This document shows positions 31,105 through 42,479 of a stretch of DNA of 64,000 nt, one piece after another. Origin of the DNA: Gymnothorax reevesii (lineage: Eukaryota; Chordata; Actinopteri; Anguilliformes; Muraenidae); the NCBI GenBank assembly GCA_029721435.1, contig CM056576.1, forward strand, positions 61,523,876 to 61,587,875. The letters are read 5' to 3'. The notes under the pieces were generated by a model, which was not told the origin of the DNA, made no database searches, and saw nothing but the letters and a program-made list of their open reading frames with translations. The translations under genes and the position numbers were made by a program. How positions within the stretch are numbered: position 1 is the stretch's first letter; each line of letters starts with the position of its first letter.

Positions 31105-32734
31105 CACTCAACAAAAATATAAATGCAACACTTTTGTTTTTGCTCCCATTTGTCATGAGATGGAATCAAAGATCTAAAATTCATTCCAGATACACAATAT
31201 TACCATTTCTCTCAAACATTGTTCACAAATCTGTCTAAATGTGTGATAGTGAGCACTTTTGCTTTGCTGAGACAATCCATCCCACCTCACAGGTGTGCCA
31301 CATCAAGATGCTCATCAGACACCATGATTAGTGCACAGGTGTACCTTAGACTGTCCACAATTAAAGGCCACCCTGAAATGTGCAGTTTTGTCTCACAGCA
31401 AAATGCCACAGATGGCGCAAGCATTGAGGGAGCGTGCAATTGGCATGCTGACAGCAGGAATGTCAACCAGATCTGTTGCTCGGGCATTTAATGTTCATTT
31501 CTCCACCATAAGCCGTCTCCAAAGGCGTTTCAGAGAATATGGCAGTACATCCAACCGGCCTCACAACTGCAAACCACGTGTAACCACACCAGCCCAGGAC
31601 CTCCACATCCAGCAGGTTCACCTCCAAGATCGTCTGAGACCAGCTACTCAGACAACTGCTGAAACAATTGGTTTGCATAACCAAAGAATTTCTGCACAAA
31701 CTGTCAGAAACCGTCTCAGGGAAGCTCAACTGCATGCTCGTCGTCCTCATCGCGGTCTTAACCTGACTCCAGATCGTCGTCGTAACAGACTTGAGTGGGC
31801 AAATGCTCACATTCGATGGCGTCTGGCACGTTGGAGAGGTGTTCTCTTCACGGATGAATCTCGGTTTACATTGTTCAGGGCAGATGGCAGACAGCGTGTG
31901 TGGCGTCGTGTGGGTGAGCGCTTTGCTGATGTCAATGTTGCGGATCGAGTGGCCCATGGTGGTGGTGGGGTTATGGTATGGGCAGGCATCTGTTATGGAC
32001 GAAGAACACAGGTGCATTTCATTGATGGCATTTTGAATGCACAGAGATACCGTGATGAGATCCTGAGGCCCATTGTTGTGCCATACATCCATGAACATCA
32101 CCTCATGTTTCTGCAAGATAATGCACGGCCCCATGTTGCAAGGATCTGTACACAATTCTTGGAAGTTGAAAATGTCCCAGTTCTTGCATGGCCAGCATAC
32201 TCACCGGACATGTCACCCATTGAGCATGTTTGGGATGTGCTTGACCGGCGTATACGACAGCGCGTACCAGTTCCCACTAATATCCAGCAACTTGGCACAG
32301 CCATTGAAGAGGAGTGGACCAATATTCCACAGGCCACAATTGACAATCTGATAAACTCCATGCGAAGAAGATGTGTTGCACTGCATGAGGCAAATGGTGG
32401 TCACACCAGATACTAACTGGTTCTGAGTCCCCAGACCCCCAATAAAGCAAAAACTGCACATTTCAGGGTGGCCTTTTATTGTGGACAGTCTAAGGTACAC
32501 CTGTGCACTAATCATGGTGTCTGATGAGCATCTTGATGTGGCACACCTGTGAGGTGGGATGGATTGTCTCAGCAAAGCAAAAGTGCTCACTATCACACAT
32601 TTAGACAGATTTGTGAACAATGTTCGAGAGAAATGGTAATATTGTGTAACTGGAATGAATTTTAGATCTTTGAGTCCATCTCATGACAGATGGGAGCAAA
32701 AACAAAAGTGTTGGGTTTATATTTTTGTTGAGTG
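31105..32734 (+). mobile_element. Second intact Tc1-like transposon, 285-bp inverted repeats
   Basis: TA at 31103-31104 and 32735-32736 flank long inverted repeats (31105-31390 and 32450-32734). The outer end is CACTCAACAAAAATATAAAT. A CACTTTTG-T/C-TTT-GCT motif occurs twice in each arm (31129 and 31254; inverses at 32571-32585 and 32695-32710), suggesting paired transposase binding sites. The arms differ by only a few substitutions, so the copy is young, and the transposase is open. Confidence 0.93.
31403..32416 (+). CDS. Tc1-like DD34E transposase, full length
   Basis: The ATG at 31403 (MPQMAQALRERAIGMLTAGM) gives 337 residues, the normal family length; the open frame runs 24 codons further upstream into the terminal repeat, which I read as non-coding. 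Residues about 5-55 form the first HTH (MSTRSVARAFNVHFSTISRL, QRRF). The region to about 110 is the second DNA-binding fold (ISAQTVRNRLREAQLHARRP). The catalytic motifs are GVLFTDESRFTLF (Asp), MFLQDNARPHVAR (Asp) and YSPDMSPIEHVWDVL (Glu), a complete DDE set. It ends NGGHTRY. No defect is visible. Confidence 0.94.
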   Translation: MPQMAQALRERAIGMLTAGMSTRSVARAFNVHFSTISRLQRRFREYGSTSNRPHNCKPRVTTPAQDLHIQQVHLQDRLRPATQTTAETIGLHNQRISAQTVRNRLREAQLHARRPHRGLNLTPDRRRNRLEWANAHIRWRLARWRGVLFTDESRFTLFRADGRQRVWRRVGERFADVNVADRVAHGGGGVMVWAGICYGRRTQVHFIDGILNAQRYRDEILRPIVVPYIHEHHLMFLQDNARPHVARICTQFLEVENVPVLAWPAYSPDMSPIEHVWDVLDRRIRQRVPVPTNIQQLGTAIEEEWTNIPQATIDNLINSMRRRCVALHEANGGHTRY

Positions 32735-32884
32735 TATGTTGTGCAAAATTTTATAGTATGTAATATAAAACAAAATCTTTTACCTACCCCATGATCAAAG
32801 AACACATGCATGCAGTGATTAATATTGCATGTACTGACATTGAAAATCAACAATTATCGAAAATAAAATACTGTAATCACCGAT

Positions 32885-33161
32885 GAACAGCTATAAAAAA
32901 ATCAGTAAAACCAGTGGGGTAATTCATTCTCTGCATTTGACCCATCCTATAATTTGAGCAGTGGGCAGCCACAGAGTAGCACCTGGGGACCAACTCCAGT
33001 TGTAAGGCCAGTACCTAGTATTAGTAGGAAACCGGAGTACCCGGAGGAAACCCACGCGAACAGGGGGATAATATGCAAACTCCACACAGAAAGGCCCCAG
33101 GCCGGATTCGAACCTCCAACCTGTGAGGCAGTAGTGCTAACCACTGTGCCACCATGCTGCC
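32885..33161 (-). mobile_element. tRNA-derived SINE
   Basis: The minus strand begins GGCAGCATGGTGGCACAGTGG, with an RNA polymerase III A box (TGGCACAGTGGTTAGCAC, 33134-33151) and a perfect B box (GGTTCGAATCC, 33104-33114). The body contains TGTGTGGAGTTTGCATATTA and GTGGGTTTCCTCCGGGTACT, a well-known fish SINE sequence, and ends near GAATGAATTACCCC. It is moved by a partner LINE. Confidence 0.85.
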
Positions 33162-33509
33162 TAAACTTTCAGTTATCCAGTGCTCAGAGAAATGACTGGC
33201 CAATACAATATCCTTGCTGTGATATATTTTGGGAAACTTGAGTGGAACACGAGTGTGGGGTATGACTCAGACTATATAACTATGTATACTATGTATAACA
33301 TACAATTACTCCATTGTTTCTCTCACATTCCTGCTATAACGAAGTTGAATGCATAATTACATGTGGGGGTTATATAGTAAGAAAGAGGGGCAATGAAAGG
33401 CAAAAAAGAATGAATTCATTGATTGCTTTGTCACACATGTGACCATATATGACCAATTAATTATGTCCTGTATTAATCAAGTAGAATCGTCTGATGACTT
33501 TATATTTGG

Positions 33510-33850
33510 TCAAAAGTAAGGTCAAATAGAGTTGGCTCAGGAGGGCGGTGAGCGGGGCAGTAATGGCAGAGATATTTCTCCAAAAACTGCAGTAATACCC
33601 CACCATCCCCAAAAAGTGGCGTAGCTCACACCGAGACACAGGAGCAGGAAACGACAGAATCGCCTCGACTTTCGTCTCTACTGGCCTTACTTGCCCCCAA
33701 CCCACAATCTTTCCCAAATATGTGACAGTAGCTTGACCAAATTCACAATTCGCCAGGTTAAGTGTGAGATTGGCGTCAGATTGAGATTGTGCAAGCACTG
33801 CCCCAAGCTGCTCAACATGATCTTATCATCGAGGTAGGCCTCGCAGCCAG
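33510..33850 (-). pseudogene. Gypsy-type reverse transcriptase fragment
   Basis: The minus strand has CEAYLDDKIM near 33845-33815 (catalytic YLDD box), then after a frame break LTLNLANCEFGQATVTYLGK and LRHFLGMVGYYCSFWRNISA. The F-L-G-M-x-G-Y-Y motif is the thumb of Ty3/gypsy RT. Both ends are truncated and no LTRs are near. It is a separate element from the 41961-48576 copy. Confidence 0.82.
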
Positions 33851-33859
33851 ATAAACCAC

Positions 33860-36340
33860 GCCAAACAGTATTAACCTAACGCTGAAAATCTCAGGAAAGA
33901 CACCAGGGAAGATTCACCCTGAGAAAATTTTAAAAATATGAAGGCCTGTGGTGCATTCTGGTGGCTTCTAGAGTCTAGTTTCTTTTTCCCTCAGTGATGT
34001 GAATTTAACTTTTTTTAAATTTTTTTTTTACTTTTAACTTGTATATTTTTTGGGCATAATTGTCATAATGTGCTCATGTCGAGTTGCTGCATATATTATA
34101 TTTTAAATTTGGTTTGTTATGTGTTGTTACTTCAGAATGAGATCCATGTACAATTGAATTTTAATTTCATCAATGTCTACACACACAGCCACTCCCTAAT
34201 GGCCTTCCACACAATGGCAGCTTGTTGATAACACACTGCATGGCCAGCGGATCAGACTTTTTAATTTGCCTGTAGTTAGCTAACTGCTGCCCCACCATTC
34301 TGTTTTTATCACCAAAACATGTACGCATAGTGGTAGCACTAATGCTTTTTTTTTTTTTACTTGCTGCCGGGAAAATTTCAGTAACATATCTGCATGGAGA
34401 CATGTGGATGGGGGTTCAAGTTTTGGAGTGGTGGGGTGGGGGACGGCATTCTCAAACATTCCCAACAGATGCAATAATACTGATGCAATAATCAATAATA
34501 TAATAATAATGTGAGGGATATCAGTCAAAATTTGTATTTTCATAAGTTTGATACGTTCATGGCATAACGGTAATAACCAGTTCCCACTAACGGTGAGTTT
34601 GCTCAGTACTGAGTCAAAATGTTTTTGATAAAACTTCAAATAATACAGAATATAATAGGCACCATATTAAATTCTAAAAAATGAATGAAGTTTATCATAA
34701 GATTACAGGCACCATATCAAATAGCACTATATGAAATGAAATCTGTGTAAAAGGCAGCATCAAAATCATATTCAGTTTCATTTTTAGAGCAAATATACAA
34801 TGCTGATGTATCACTTTTTGCAGCACAACATAGCGGTTAAGGTTTAGAAACAACAATCAATGTCACAAACATATTTGTGGGCCTCGTAACTGATGATCAG
34901 AATAAAAAGCACGTGGCAGTGACTTATGCATGCTTAAGAATCTGTCAAATTTGACATGTGTGGATGAATTTTTACTTCTAATTACTATGCGAAGTGACTT
35001 TAAGACAAAGCCGCCAGAACTCCTCAAACGCGAGCTCTTCTCACTTTAAAGAGTGTCTGCCAATAACTGTACTGATTTATAGCCAGCTTTACATTCGTTT
35101 TAACAGTGCTTTGTTCAGGCGATAAAAATATAGGATCATGTTTGACATAATTTGTGATCAAGGGAATAGGGAAGCAGAAATATTGGATGTATGGAAAAAA
35201 TAAGCTTCCAACGCGGGAAAGACGAGTAATCACGGAGCTAGCATAATGAAGTTGTTTTTTTGTTTTTTTCTCTGACCATACCCATAAGATTTCATGTTAA
35301 ACTTTTTCAAGAAAGCTCTTCTTGTATTTTTACTGCAGTTTATTAGGTAGGTTAAACCCAGCACTGACACAGATTTTGCCAACTCAAGAACAATGTTTGC
35401 AAAACCATCTATGCTTATGATTTTACTGCTAGAAGCTATGAGCGTGCAACGCAGGAAACGTTTGACGCACAGCTAAATCTCCGCCATCAGCGTCCTTTTG
35501 CCTACCATTGGAGAGACAAACCTTCAGTAAATTATTCAAACGATATCTGTTTAGAAAGATAAGAAATTAGACTTTCAATCGATACCACTGAATTGACTGA
35601 AAATATAACGCAATTATATATACTCACAGTATAAGGGAAATTTAAATGGAATGTCAGCAAGAAAGTGTGTACCACTCAGGAAACAGTTCCATTGATTGTT
35701 TTCAATTAAAACATTCTACATGATATGATGGCTGTTTTTATATGGGTAAATGCAAGGTGGATTGCCCTAATGTGGGACATTTTTTGGATTACGGACTTCT
35801 GTAATGTATTACAATGTTAAGCCAACATGGTAAATCCACACCCAATATTATTTTGAAACCCTTAAGGTCAAACCAAGAGAGAAAATGCAGAAAGTGTTCA
35901 GAAAATAAATGGCACACTTATTAGTGCTCTTAGTGCCAACTTGTCAGACGCAAGGTGCATTTTCCGAATGTGGGACAGTTTGAGGGACTGTGAAGTCCAT
36001 GTGAAAAGGTCTAAACCACATTATTTTATATATGATAATAGATATTAATTATTTATTTGTTTGTTTAATTATTTTTTATTCAACTAACTAACTACTTGCA
36101 ATGCTGTTCCTCTTGGATGAGATGGGAAATTGAGCACCATCAGACAAATCAAATATTTATAATATTAAAAAAATTCCTTAATTTATTTTATCATTGTGAG
36201 CAGAGGAATCATTTTACTAATATTCAAAATGAACATACAACCAGGATGGGCTTCTTTTTTTCGAAGTCTGAATTCATGAACATGGTTAACCTGAAGTAAA
36301 GCACTTGAAGGCCTGCAATGATTCAGGCCATTTAAATACT
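33860..36340. other. No recognisable gene; AT-rich intron 5 sequence
   Basis: The only notable features are T runs near 34020 and 34347. Short open frames have no domain or splice support. Confidence 0.5.
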
Positions 36341-36391
36341 GACATGGCTTAAAATATTCTTACTGATGTTGTGTCCGTGCTGACAAAAAAC

Positions 36392-36607
36392 TTAAATCTC
36401 AGAAAACAGGCAGTCTTTGCACGTAAATGCAGTGTTATCATCAATGACACTGTTGTCCTCTGCACAGCTTTCATGGTACCATCTGTAGCAAACTGCACAA
36501 GAGACCCACTCCTCTGTGGACTTCGGGTCATTTAGGTTGCCATATGAATGCTGGCAGACAGCACAAGTGTTCTCATCGACCACTCTAATTTTCTTTGGAG
36601 TTTTCAT
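36392..36607 (-). pseudogene. PHD-like zinc finger, C-terminal end of a transposase
   Basis: The frame is TPKKIRVVDENTCAVCQHSY, then EEWVSCAVCYRWYHESCAED and AFTCKDCLFSEI. C-x2-C...C-x2-C-x2-W-x-H-x2-C...C-x2-C is a PHD-type zinc finger. This arrangement, basic linker then finger at the very C-terminus, is what I know from pogo/Jerky-like transposases in fish. The upstream minus-strand sequence to about 36710 (PSSNLGLTKKKVNTRGNKGK) fits the linker in another frame. No DDE domain is seen, so it is an isolated remnant. Confidence 0.6.
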
Positions 36608-36639
36608 TTGCTGCTAGTGCTTTTTCCCCTTGTTTCCCC

Positions 36640-37180
36640 TTGTATTGACCTTTTTTTTGGTTAAGCCCAGATTGGAGCTAGGTTTGGGCATGTCCGAGAC
36701 AGAAAGTCCCAGAGAATTTAAATAAAAAAGTCTAAAAGGTGGGAGGGGTCTGCAAAAGAATATATAATGAGGAGAATTGAGAGTAAAGTAGTAGGAGAAA
36801 TTGCAAGGAGAAAGATACATTTGACCAGACCTGTCTTTTTTTTTTTTCATGACCTTTGAAGCTTTTTGTGGATTTTTGCCTGTGTTGGAGTATTTTCCTC
36901 ACCCAGGACTTCACCAAGCAACCCCACCAAAGGGACTGTAAATATTTTTGTTCTTGTATTTATCAATCTTGGTCAGTAGAGTAGATGGTAAATTAGTTAA
37001 AAGTGTTTGTTTAATTAAAGCTGTTTCAGTTTTAAAATTTTGTCTGTCATCCCTTGCTGTCATATACAGTATGTTTCACAAATTAGGGCCATAACATACT
37101 CCTGACAATTTTAATATACTGCCTTGTTATAAAGGTTTTAGACACAGAGCCTAAACTTGTCAATTCAGGGCCTTATTTTA
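36640..37180. other. Unassigned, possible LTR-like sequence
   Basis: It contains GAATATATAATGAGG (TATA-like, about 36758) and AATTAAAG near 37013-37020, but no terminal repeats or partner copy in the window. Confidence 0.25.
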
Positions 37181-37257
37181 ATAAGTGTTTCTCTGAACGG
37201 AGCAAAATCAGCCTCAAACATTTCGGGTATGGCAGTTTTACACTGCTGTCCACCTTC

Positions 37258-38806
37258 TTGTGCCCAAGCTGGCATGTAGCCTTGAAACGTCATGGCAAGA
37301 GAAATGTTAAAACTGCATCTAAATGCCAAAGCTTTGAGACATTTATGATTGCCATCTGCCTTTTGATGTCCAGGGATATACAGCAGTGTCCCAGCCCGCT
37401 TCCCACATGTGAAACGAGTGATGAGTATGGTGGTCTGCAACACATACATGTATCCGAAAATAACATCAGGCGCACTGCTGTGATTCCTCAGATAAGCACG
37501 ATGGATCTGAGTACTTCCATTGAGTTTGCTGGCATTTCAACTAACGTGGATATTTCTGCTGTTTTGACAACTACTGGAGAGGCAACTATACTGACTGTGA
37601 TCGTACAGGGAGAGGAGACCGGAGTGGGCGTGCTGCTGGAGGCTGTTCACCCGGCGTGAAGGCTGGGTGCTCGGGCAGAGGTCCCATAGAGGCAGTGGCC
37701 GGCGCGGCTGTCAGCCTCGGCTTGGGGAGTGGTCTCGGGAGGGAGGTGGCGAACGTAGAAACTGGTGGTTCAGGGAGCGATCTTACACAGATGGTGACTA
37801 ATGCCACTCAAGGCTCGGAAGATGATGTTAAGCACGAGAGCGTGTTCACTGGAGTCGTACGGGCGGCTGGGTTTATTTGCCGCATCAATAAAGCCATAAT
37901 CAAACACCAGAAATGGAAAGTTTTCAAAACTGTAAACGATTCCAGGTTAATCTGGTACTCCTCTAGAAGACCCAGAGGACTGTTATGTGGTCACATAAAT
38001 GGAAGTATTATCTCTAAATGTTAACAAGTACAGCATCTCTTACAAGAGTCAAACTTGGATTTCTTAGCTATATCTGAAACATGGCTGAATGAAAACTCGC
38101 CGCACGTGACTATAAATGTGCCCAGTTTTAACATTTTTAGGAATGATCATAAACATGGAAAAGGTGGGGGTGTCATGTGTTATGTAAAGGACACAATTGG
38201 ATGCAATGTAATCATTTCACAAACTGTGAACTGGAATATCTGGGTCTAAATATTGGACTCTCACCAGAAATATCCTTTACTCTAATTGTGATTTATCGTC
38301 CGCCCTCATCAAATGTTAGTTTCTACGAAATGTTTAGAGAACTATTACAACAGTGTGATTTAAATAATAGAGAGGTGATAATTATCGGAGATACGAATGT
38401 TAATTGGGAAGATAAGTCTTCAAGAAAGCCCCTTAAACAAGAAACTGACAGTTTTATTCTAACACAAATAATTGATGGACCAACCAGAATTAGCAATTCA
38501 TCTAGCACACAGATTGATTTAATTTTGAGCAACATGTTGGACAGAATAATCAAAACCTATTACCTTATAATTAGGCTGTCCGATCATAATTTGATCTTAA
38601 TGGCCAGGAAAGTGAATGGAAAGAAATGTTCAAACTCTGTTCAGAGCACAGACTCCATGAAGATACCAAAGAATAAAAAGGAGGATTTTAATAACGCTGT
38701 ACAGAGTATAAAGTGGGATGATGTGATGAAATCTGATAATTTGGACTATTCCAGCCAGTACTTTACAGATAAATTACACAAGCTTATTAAGGATTTTTCA
38801 AAATAG
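37258..38806 (+). pseudogene. LINE apurinic-type endonuclease domain
   Basis: After a Gly/Arg-rich leader come LDFLAISETWLNENSP (active-site Glu in SETWL), GGGVMCYVKDTIG, FTLIVIYRPPSS, EVIIIGDTNVNWEDKS (Asp and Asn) and IIRLSDHNLI (SDH with the catalytic His). These are the ordered motifs of the LINE endonuclease that nicks the target. The frame changes near 38030 and 38240. The segment then leads to a spacer (NFNNAVQSIKWDDVM). Confidence 0.85.
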
Positions 38807-39277
38807 TCTAGAAATAAAAATAAAAGGGCCTCCCTTCCATGGATAAATGAAACTATAGTTCAAATGATGAAAGATTGAGACGAGACCCTAAAAATATAAT
38901 TGAAGTCCAAACTGATAATTGATTGGCTCAAATTTACATCATTAAGTAACAAAGTGACAAGAGAACTTAGGAAGGCCAAGGCAAACTACTTTCTTGAAAT
39001 AATAGAAAATAATAAGGAAAACTCAAAAATGATATAGCAGCAAATAAAGAAATTAATTGGGCAAAATAACGCTAGAAAGCAGATTGTACTGAGGATCATT
39101 GATACTCTAACAAATGAGACGCCGGATGTAGCTTAAGCCTTAAATCATTATTTTGTAGAATCTGTAGCTACTATTGCCAACAGTTTTCCCTTACACCGGC
39201 AGTGCATTGTCAAGGTACCAAATCCTGCTGTACCCATCTTTAATCAAGAAAGAGTATTTGAAACTTAAGAGGCAAAG

Positions 39278-40540
39278 GTGATTGACTCGCTCAAACCTAA
39301 ATGGTCAAAGGATGTGTATGAAATGGACTCTACTATGAAAAGGGATCTTGCCTGTTGCTTGACTAAACCTATTACTCACATTGAGAATATTTCATTTACT
39401 CCTGCAGTTGTTGTCCCCGTTTTTAAGAGTAATGACCCTCACTCAGTATCATATTATAGGTCAATAAGCATCCTTCCAGTTATGTCTAAAGTCATTGAAA
39501 AATTAGTGGCAGACCAACTAATTTCTCATCTCAATTCTAGTCAGCTCCTACATCCCATGCAACACGCTTCAGGGCCCACCACTCAGCAGAAACAGCAACT
39601 GTCTACTTTATTGAAAGGATTAAGTCTCTAATGGAGAGAGGGGGTGTGGTTTGTGCAATTTTTTTAGATCTTCGAAAAGCATTCGATACTGTTAACCATA
39701 ACATTCTTCAGTCAAAATTTGGTCAATTTAATTTCTCTCAGTTTACTTCCAACTGATTCAAATCATATCTCGCTACCCAATCTCAGAATGTCAAAATACA
39801 AAATACTAAAGCTACGTTTAAAGATCTCCTCACAGATGTGCCCCAAGGCTCAGTCTTGGGTCCAATCCTTTTTAGTCTATATATAAATGATCAACTATCT
39901 GTGTGCCAAGGCTATGAGGTCATTATGTATGCAGATAATACTGTGATTTTTGGGCAAAGATCACTCTGAGGCTGCTGCACAGCTTACAAAGGTCATGGTA
40001 AATGTTTCAAACTGGCTGAATAACCGTCATTTACAACTCAATTCCTCTAAAACTGTTGCTATGTTTTTTACCAAAACAAATAAATCATACACAGAACCTG
40101 ATGTTTTTATATCTGGACAGAGAATCAAAACTGTAAATGAATATAAATTTCTAGGTATTATGTTAGACAGTAACCTCACTTTTAAACTTCATGTTAGAAA
40201 AGCGAGCAAAATTCTCAAATTTACACTCGCAAATTTCAGGCATCTCAGAAATCATATGTCAACAGAAGCTGCAAAAATGTGTATGTTTTCTCTCATAATA
40301 TCTCATATTAATTACTGTCTACCCACTTGGGCCACTGCAAACTCCACTACTACTCCACTACTAAATCCAGTTAAATCCTTATACAAACAAGCACTGAGGC
40401 TTCTGAGTTGGAACAATCTTATTATTTTCAAAAACTGCTTCCTCATATACAAAATCTGTCACAGCTTAGCTCCACCTCCACTCTGTAGTCTTATACAATT
40501 TAGATTGCCTGCAACAGGTGTTACCAGAGGAGTTGCTTGA
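39278..40540 (+). pseudogene. LINE reverse transcriptase, catalytic box mutated
   Basis: The pieces are VVVPVFKSNDPHSVSYYRSI then SILPVMSKVIEKLV; after a frame break AIFLDLRKAFDTVNHNIL; then DVPQGSVLGPILFSLYIND; then VIMYADNTVIFG. The YADD catalytic box reads YADN, which removes the second Asp. The 39950-40540 segment (VSNWLNNRHLQLNSSKT, YKFLGIMLDSNLTFKLHV) is the RT thumb and C-terminal region. The protein is not functional. Confidence 0.85.
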
Positions 40541-40849
40541 GAAGACTGTGAGATCCCTTTCAGGAAAACCACATTTGGTCAATCAGTTTTTACTTATAGG
40601 GCAGCTAATGAATGGAATGCAATCCAACATAACATAAGAGAGTCCATTTCATACTGTTCATTCAAAAAAAAAATTAAAGAAATGGCTAATTGACAACCAA
40701 ATCTGTCAACACTAGTCACTAGTCCCTGGTTTATATGTTTACTGATGTAAAATTTGTTGTTGTTGTTGAGGATGAATATTGTATCATTGGGGATGTATAG
40801 TCATTCTTGTGCTGTTGAGAGATTATAATAACGTGTGTTAAGTGAGTGT

Positions 40850-40890
40850 TTGTGTATGTGTTTGTGTGTGTGGGGGGGGGTGTGTGTAAT
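40850..40890. repeat. TG-rich low-complexity run with G9
   Basis: TGTGTTTGTGTGTGTG is followed by nine or more G and TGTGTG, inside the LINE 3' UTR. Confidence 0.7.
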
Positions 40891-41065
40891 GTTGCTGCTT
40901 CTAAACATTGAACATATAATATGTCTTTGTTTTTTGAACAGGTTATATGGCCATGGTCATTCTGGCAGGGGGACTGCCAATGGAAATTAGCCTTTTGGAT
41001 ATAACTGCGTGCATTTACATTTAATGTACATTGTCCCACTATAGCAAATAAAGGTAATAATGATA

Positions 41066-41960
41066 ATATAATGCCCAGAACTGAGTGTCAACAGAGAAGT
41101 TGCAGATGTCATCGTAGAAGATACTGTAAATGATATTCTCACCACTGACTTTGACCCTGTTGACTTTGTTCAGAACTCTGAGAGACTGATGACAAGACAT
41201 GTCTTGTTGAAAGCCATGACTCAACTGTGACTGACTCCTGAATATACAAGTCATTACAACCTTAGACTTAGACGAGTCCCCAGAGTCACCTTAGGGTGGT
41301 CAGATTATGAGCCAACCCCTACCACACTGACAAGATTGACCTGAAGTAAGAGTTTTTGGTTCTTAGTCACATGTGCTGATAAAGATGGTTTTGCACCTCA
41401 TCAATCTGCTGATGTTGGACGTTTTGTTATTTATACAGAGGTGTGTTTGTTTCTGTTATATGAAGGTTAATTTAGCTCTTTCTGATACAGAACTAAAAAG
41501 GGTTCAAAAGGGGGGTGGGGGTTGAGATTTCATACTGTAAAAAGCCTAAGTTTGCATATAGTTTCTTTTCTTCCGAAATTTCTTTAAGAATTTGGTAGAA
41601 AGGTATGCTTTGTTATGGACAGACACACTACTGAACTCTATCTCTCTTATCTCGCCCCTCAACTCTATTTAGGTGTTGAGCGGCCTCTGTTTAATTCATT
41701 TGTGATAGAACAGTCGCCGTACAACCAGGCTTAGTAAGGTTGGAGTGTATGTTAATAATAAACGATGAGCAATGTGTAATCTCTAACTAAGGTGTGTCTG
41801 TGAGTTTCTGCCAAAGCCAAGCTCCTTTCTTCGACTCGACGAACCTAAGCTGCTTCAAATACTGGGAAGGAATAAATGCAGTGTGCAGGTAATCATTTCC
41901 TCTTTTAGCCAAAACTTTTTTGAAGGCTTTATGATATGGCTAAAGTGCCTACTATATAAG
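41066..41960. other. No gene assigned
   Basis: 41670-41900 contains AATAAACG and a compact GC-richer stretch that could be part of an LTR, but no partner was found. Confidence 0.35.
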
Positions 41961-42360
41961 TATAACTGGGGCATAGCTTTGGAACTACTGAGATACGCCC
42001 AGTCACACAATATAACAGAGGCTCCCTGTACACTTCTTTAAGAGCAAGCCAGAGGCGTGGTCCAGAGTCAAGACAATCAATTTATAAAATTACTTGTGAC
42101 ACTGAGAGGCAGTAATGGAATTAAGATGAAATCTCATATCCTTATAAAAATGTTTATTTTAAGCATCACTTTAATAGAACATGCGTATAAAATAGATTCA
42201 TGAATGCTTAGAAATAGTGGGTGACGACACTGATGGGAAGGGGCATACTCACCTTATGGGCTCCCAACGTGCAATTACCACCCAGTTCTCACTCACAGCA
42301 AACCTCACTACAACTCCTACACCACTGAAGACAGCTGCAAACCCAACTCTCCTGGTCACA
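41961..42360 (-). repeat. Gypsy 3' LTR (deleted, 400 bp)
   Basis: It matches 47419-47770 and 48530-48576, but the roughly 755-bp middle is absent. The join is CTCACTACAACTCCTACACC. Confidence 0.85.
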
Positions 42361-42479
42361 TTCTACCCCCGAGTTCTTTAAATCATCGTCTCAAGGATAC
42401 AGACGCCAGACATCCCCAGCAAGTATAGGGTACAACCGCCCTGGCGTCAGATTTCACAGCCCACTGTGCACCCCCCATC

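Larger units (their letters stand above)
37190..41065 (+). mobile_element. Non-LTR retrotransposon (Jockey-superfamily, L2/Rex-like), degenerate
   Basis: A single ORF2-like coding region can be followed from an LLMSRDIQQCPSP motif (a worn form of the SGDIxPNPGP that precedes the endonuclease) at about 37355, through endonuclease and RT, to a 3' UTR with GGACTGCCAATGGAAATTAG (40971-40990) and AATAAAGG (41046). Stops and frame breaks are frequent. It lies in CYP2 intron 5 in the opposite orientation. Confidence 0.8.

Noticed and set aside
31463..32155. 230-codon open frame antisense to the second intact Tc1 transposase
   Set aside because: Entirely overlaps the true transposase on the other strand and has no motif of its own.
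37656..38024. Separate Gly/Arg-rich protein upstream of the LINE
   Set aside because: It reads into the LINE endonuclease region in frame context and is its N-terminal leader, not an independent gene.
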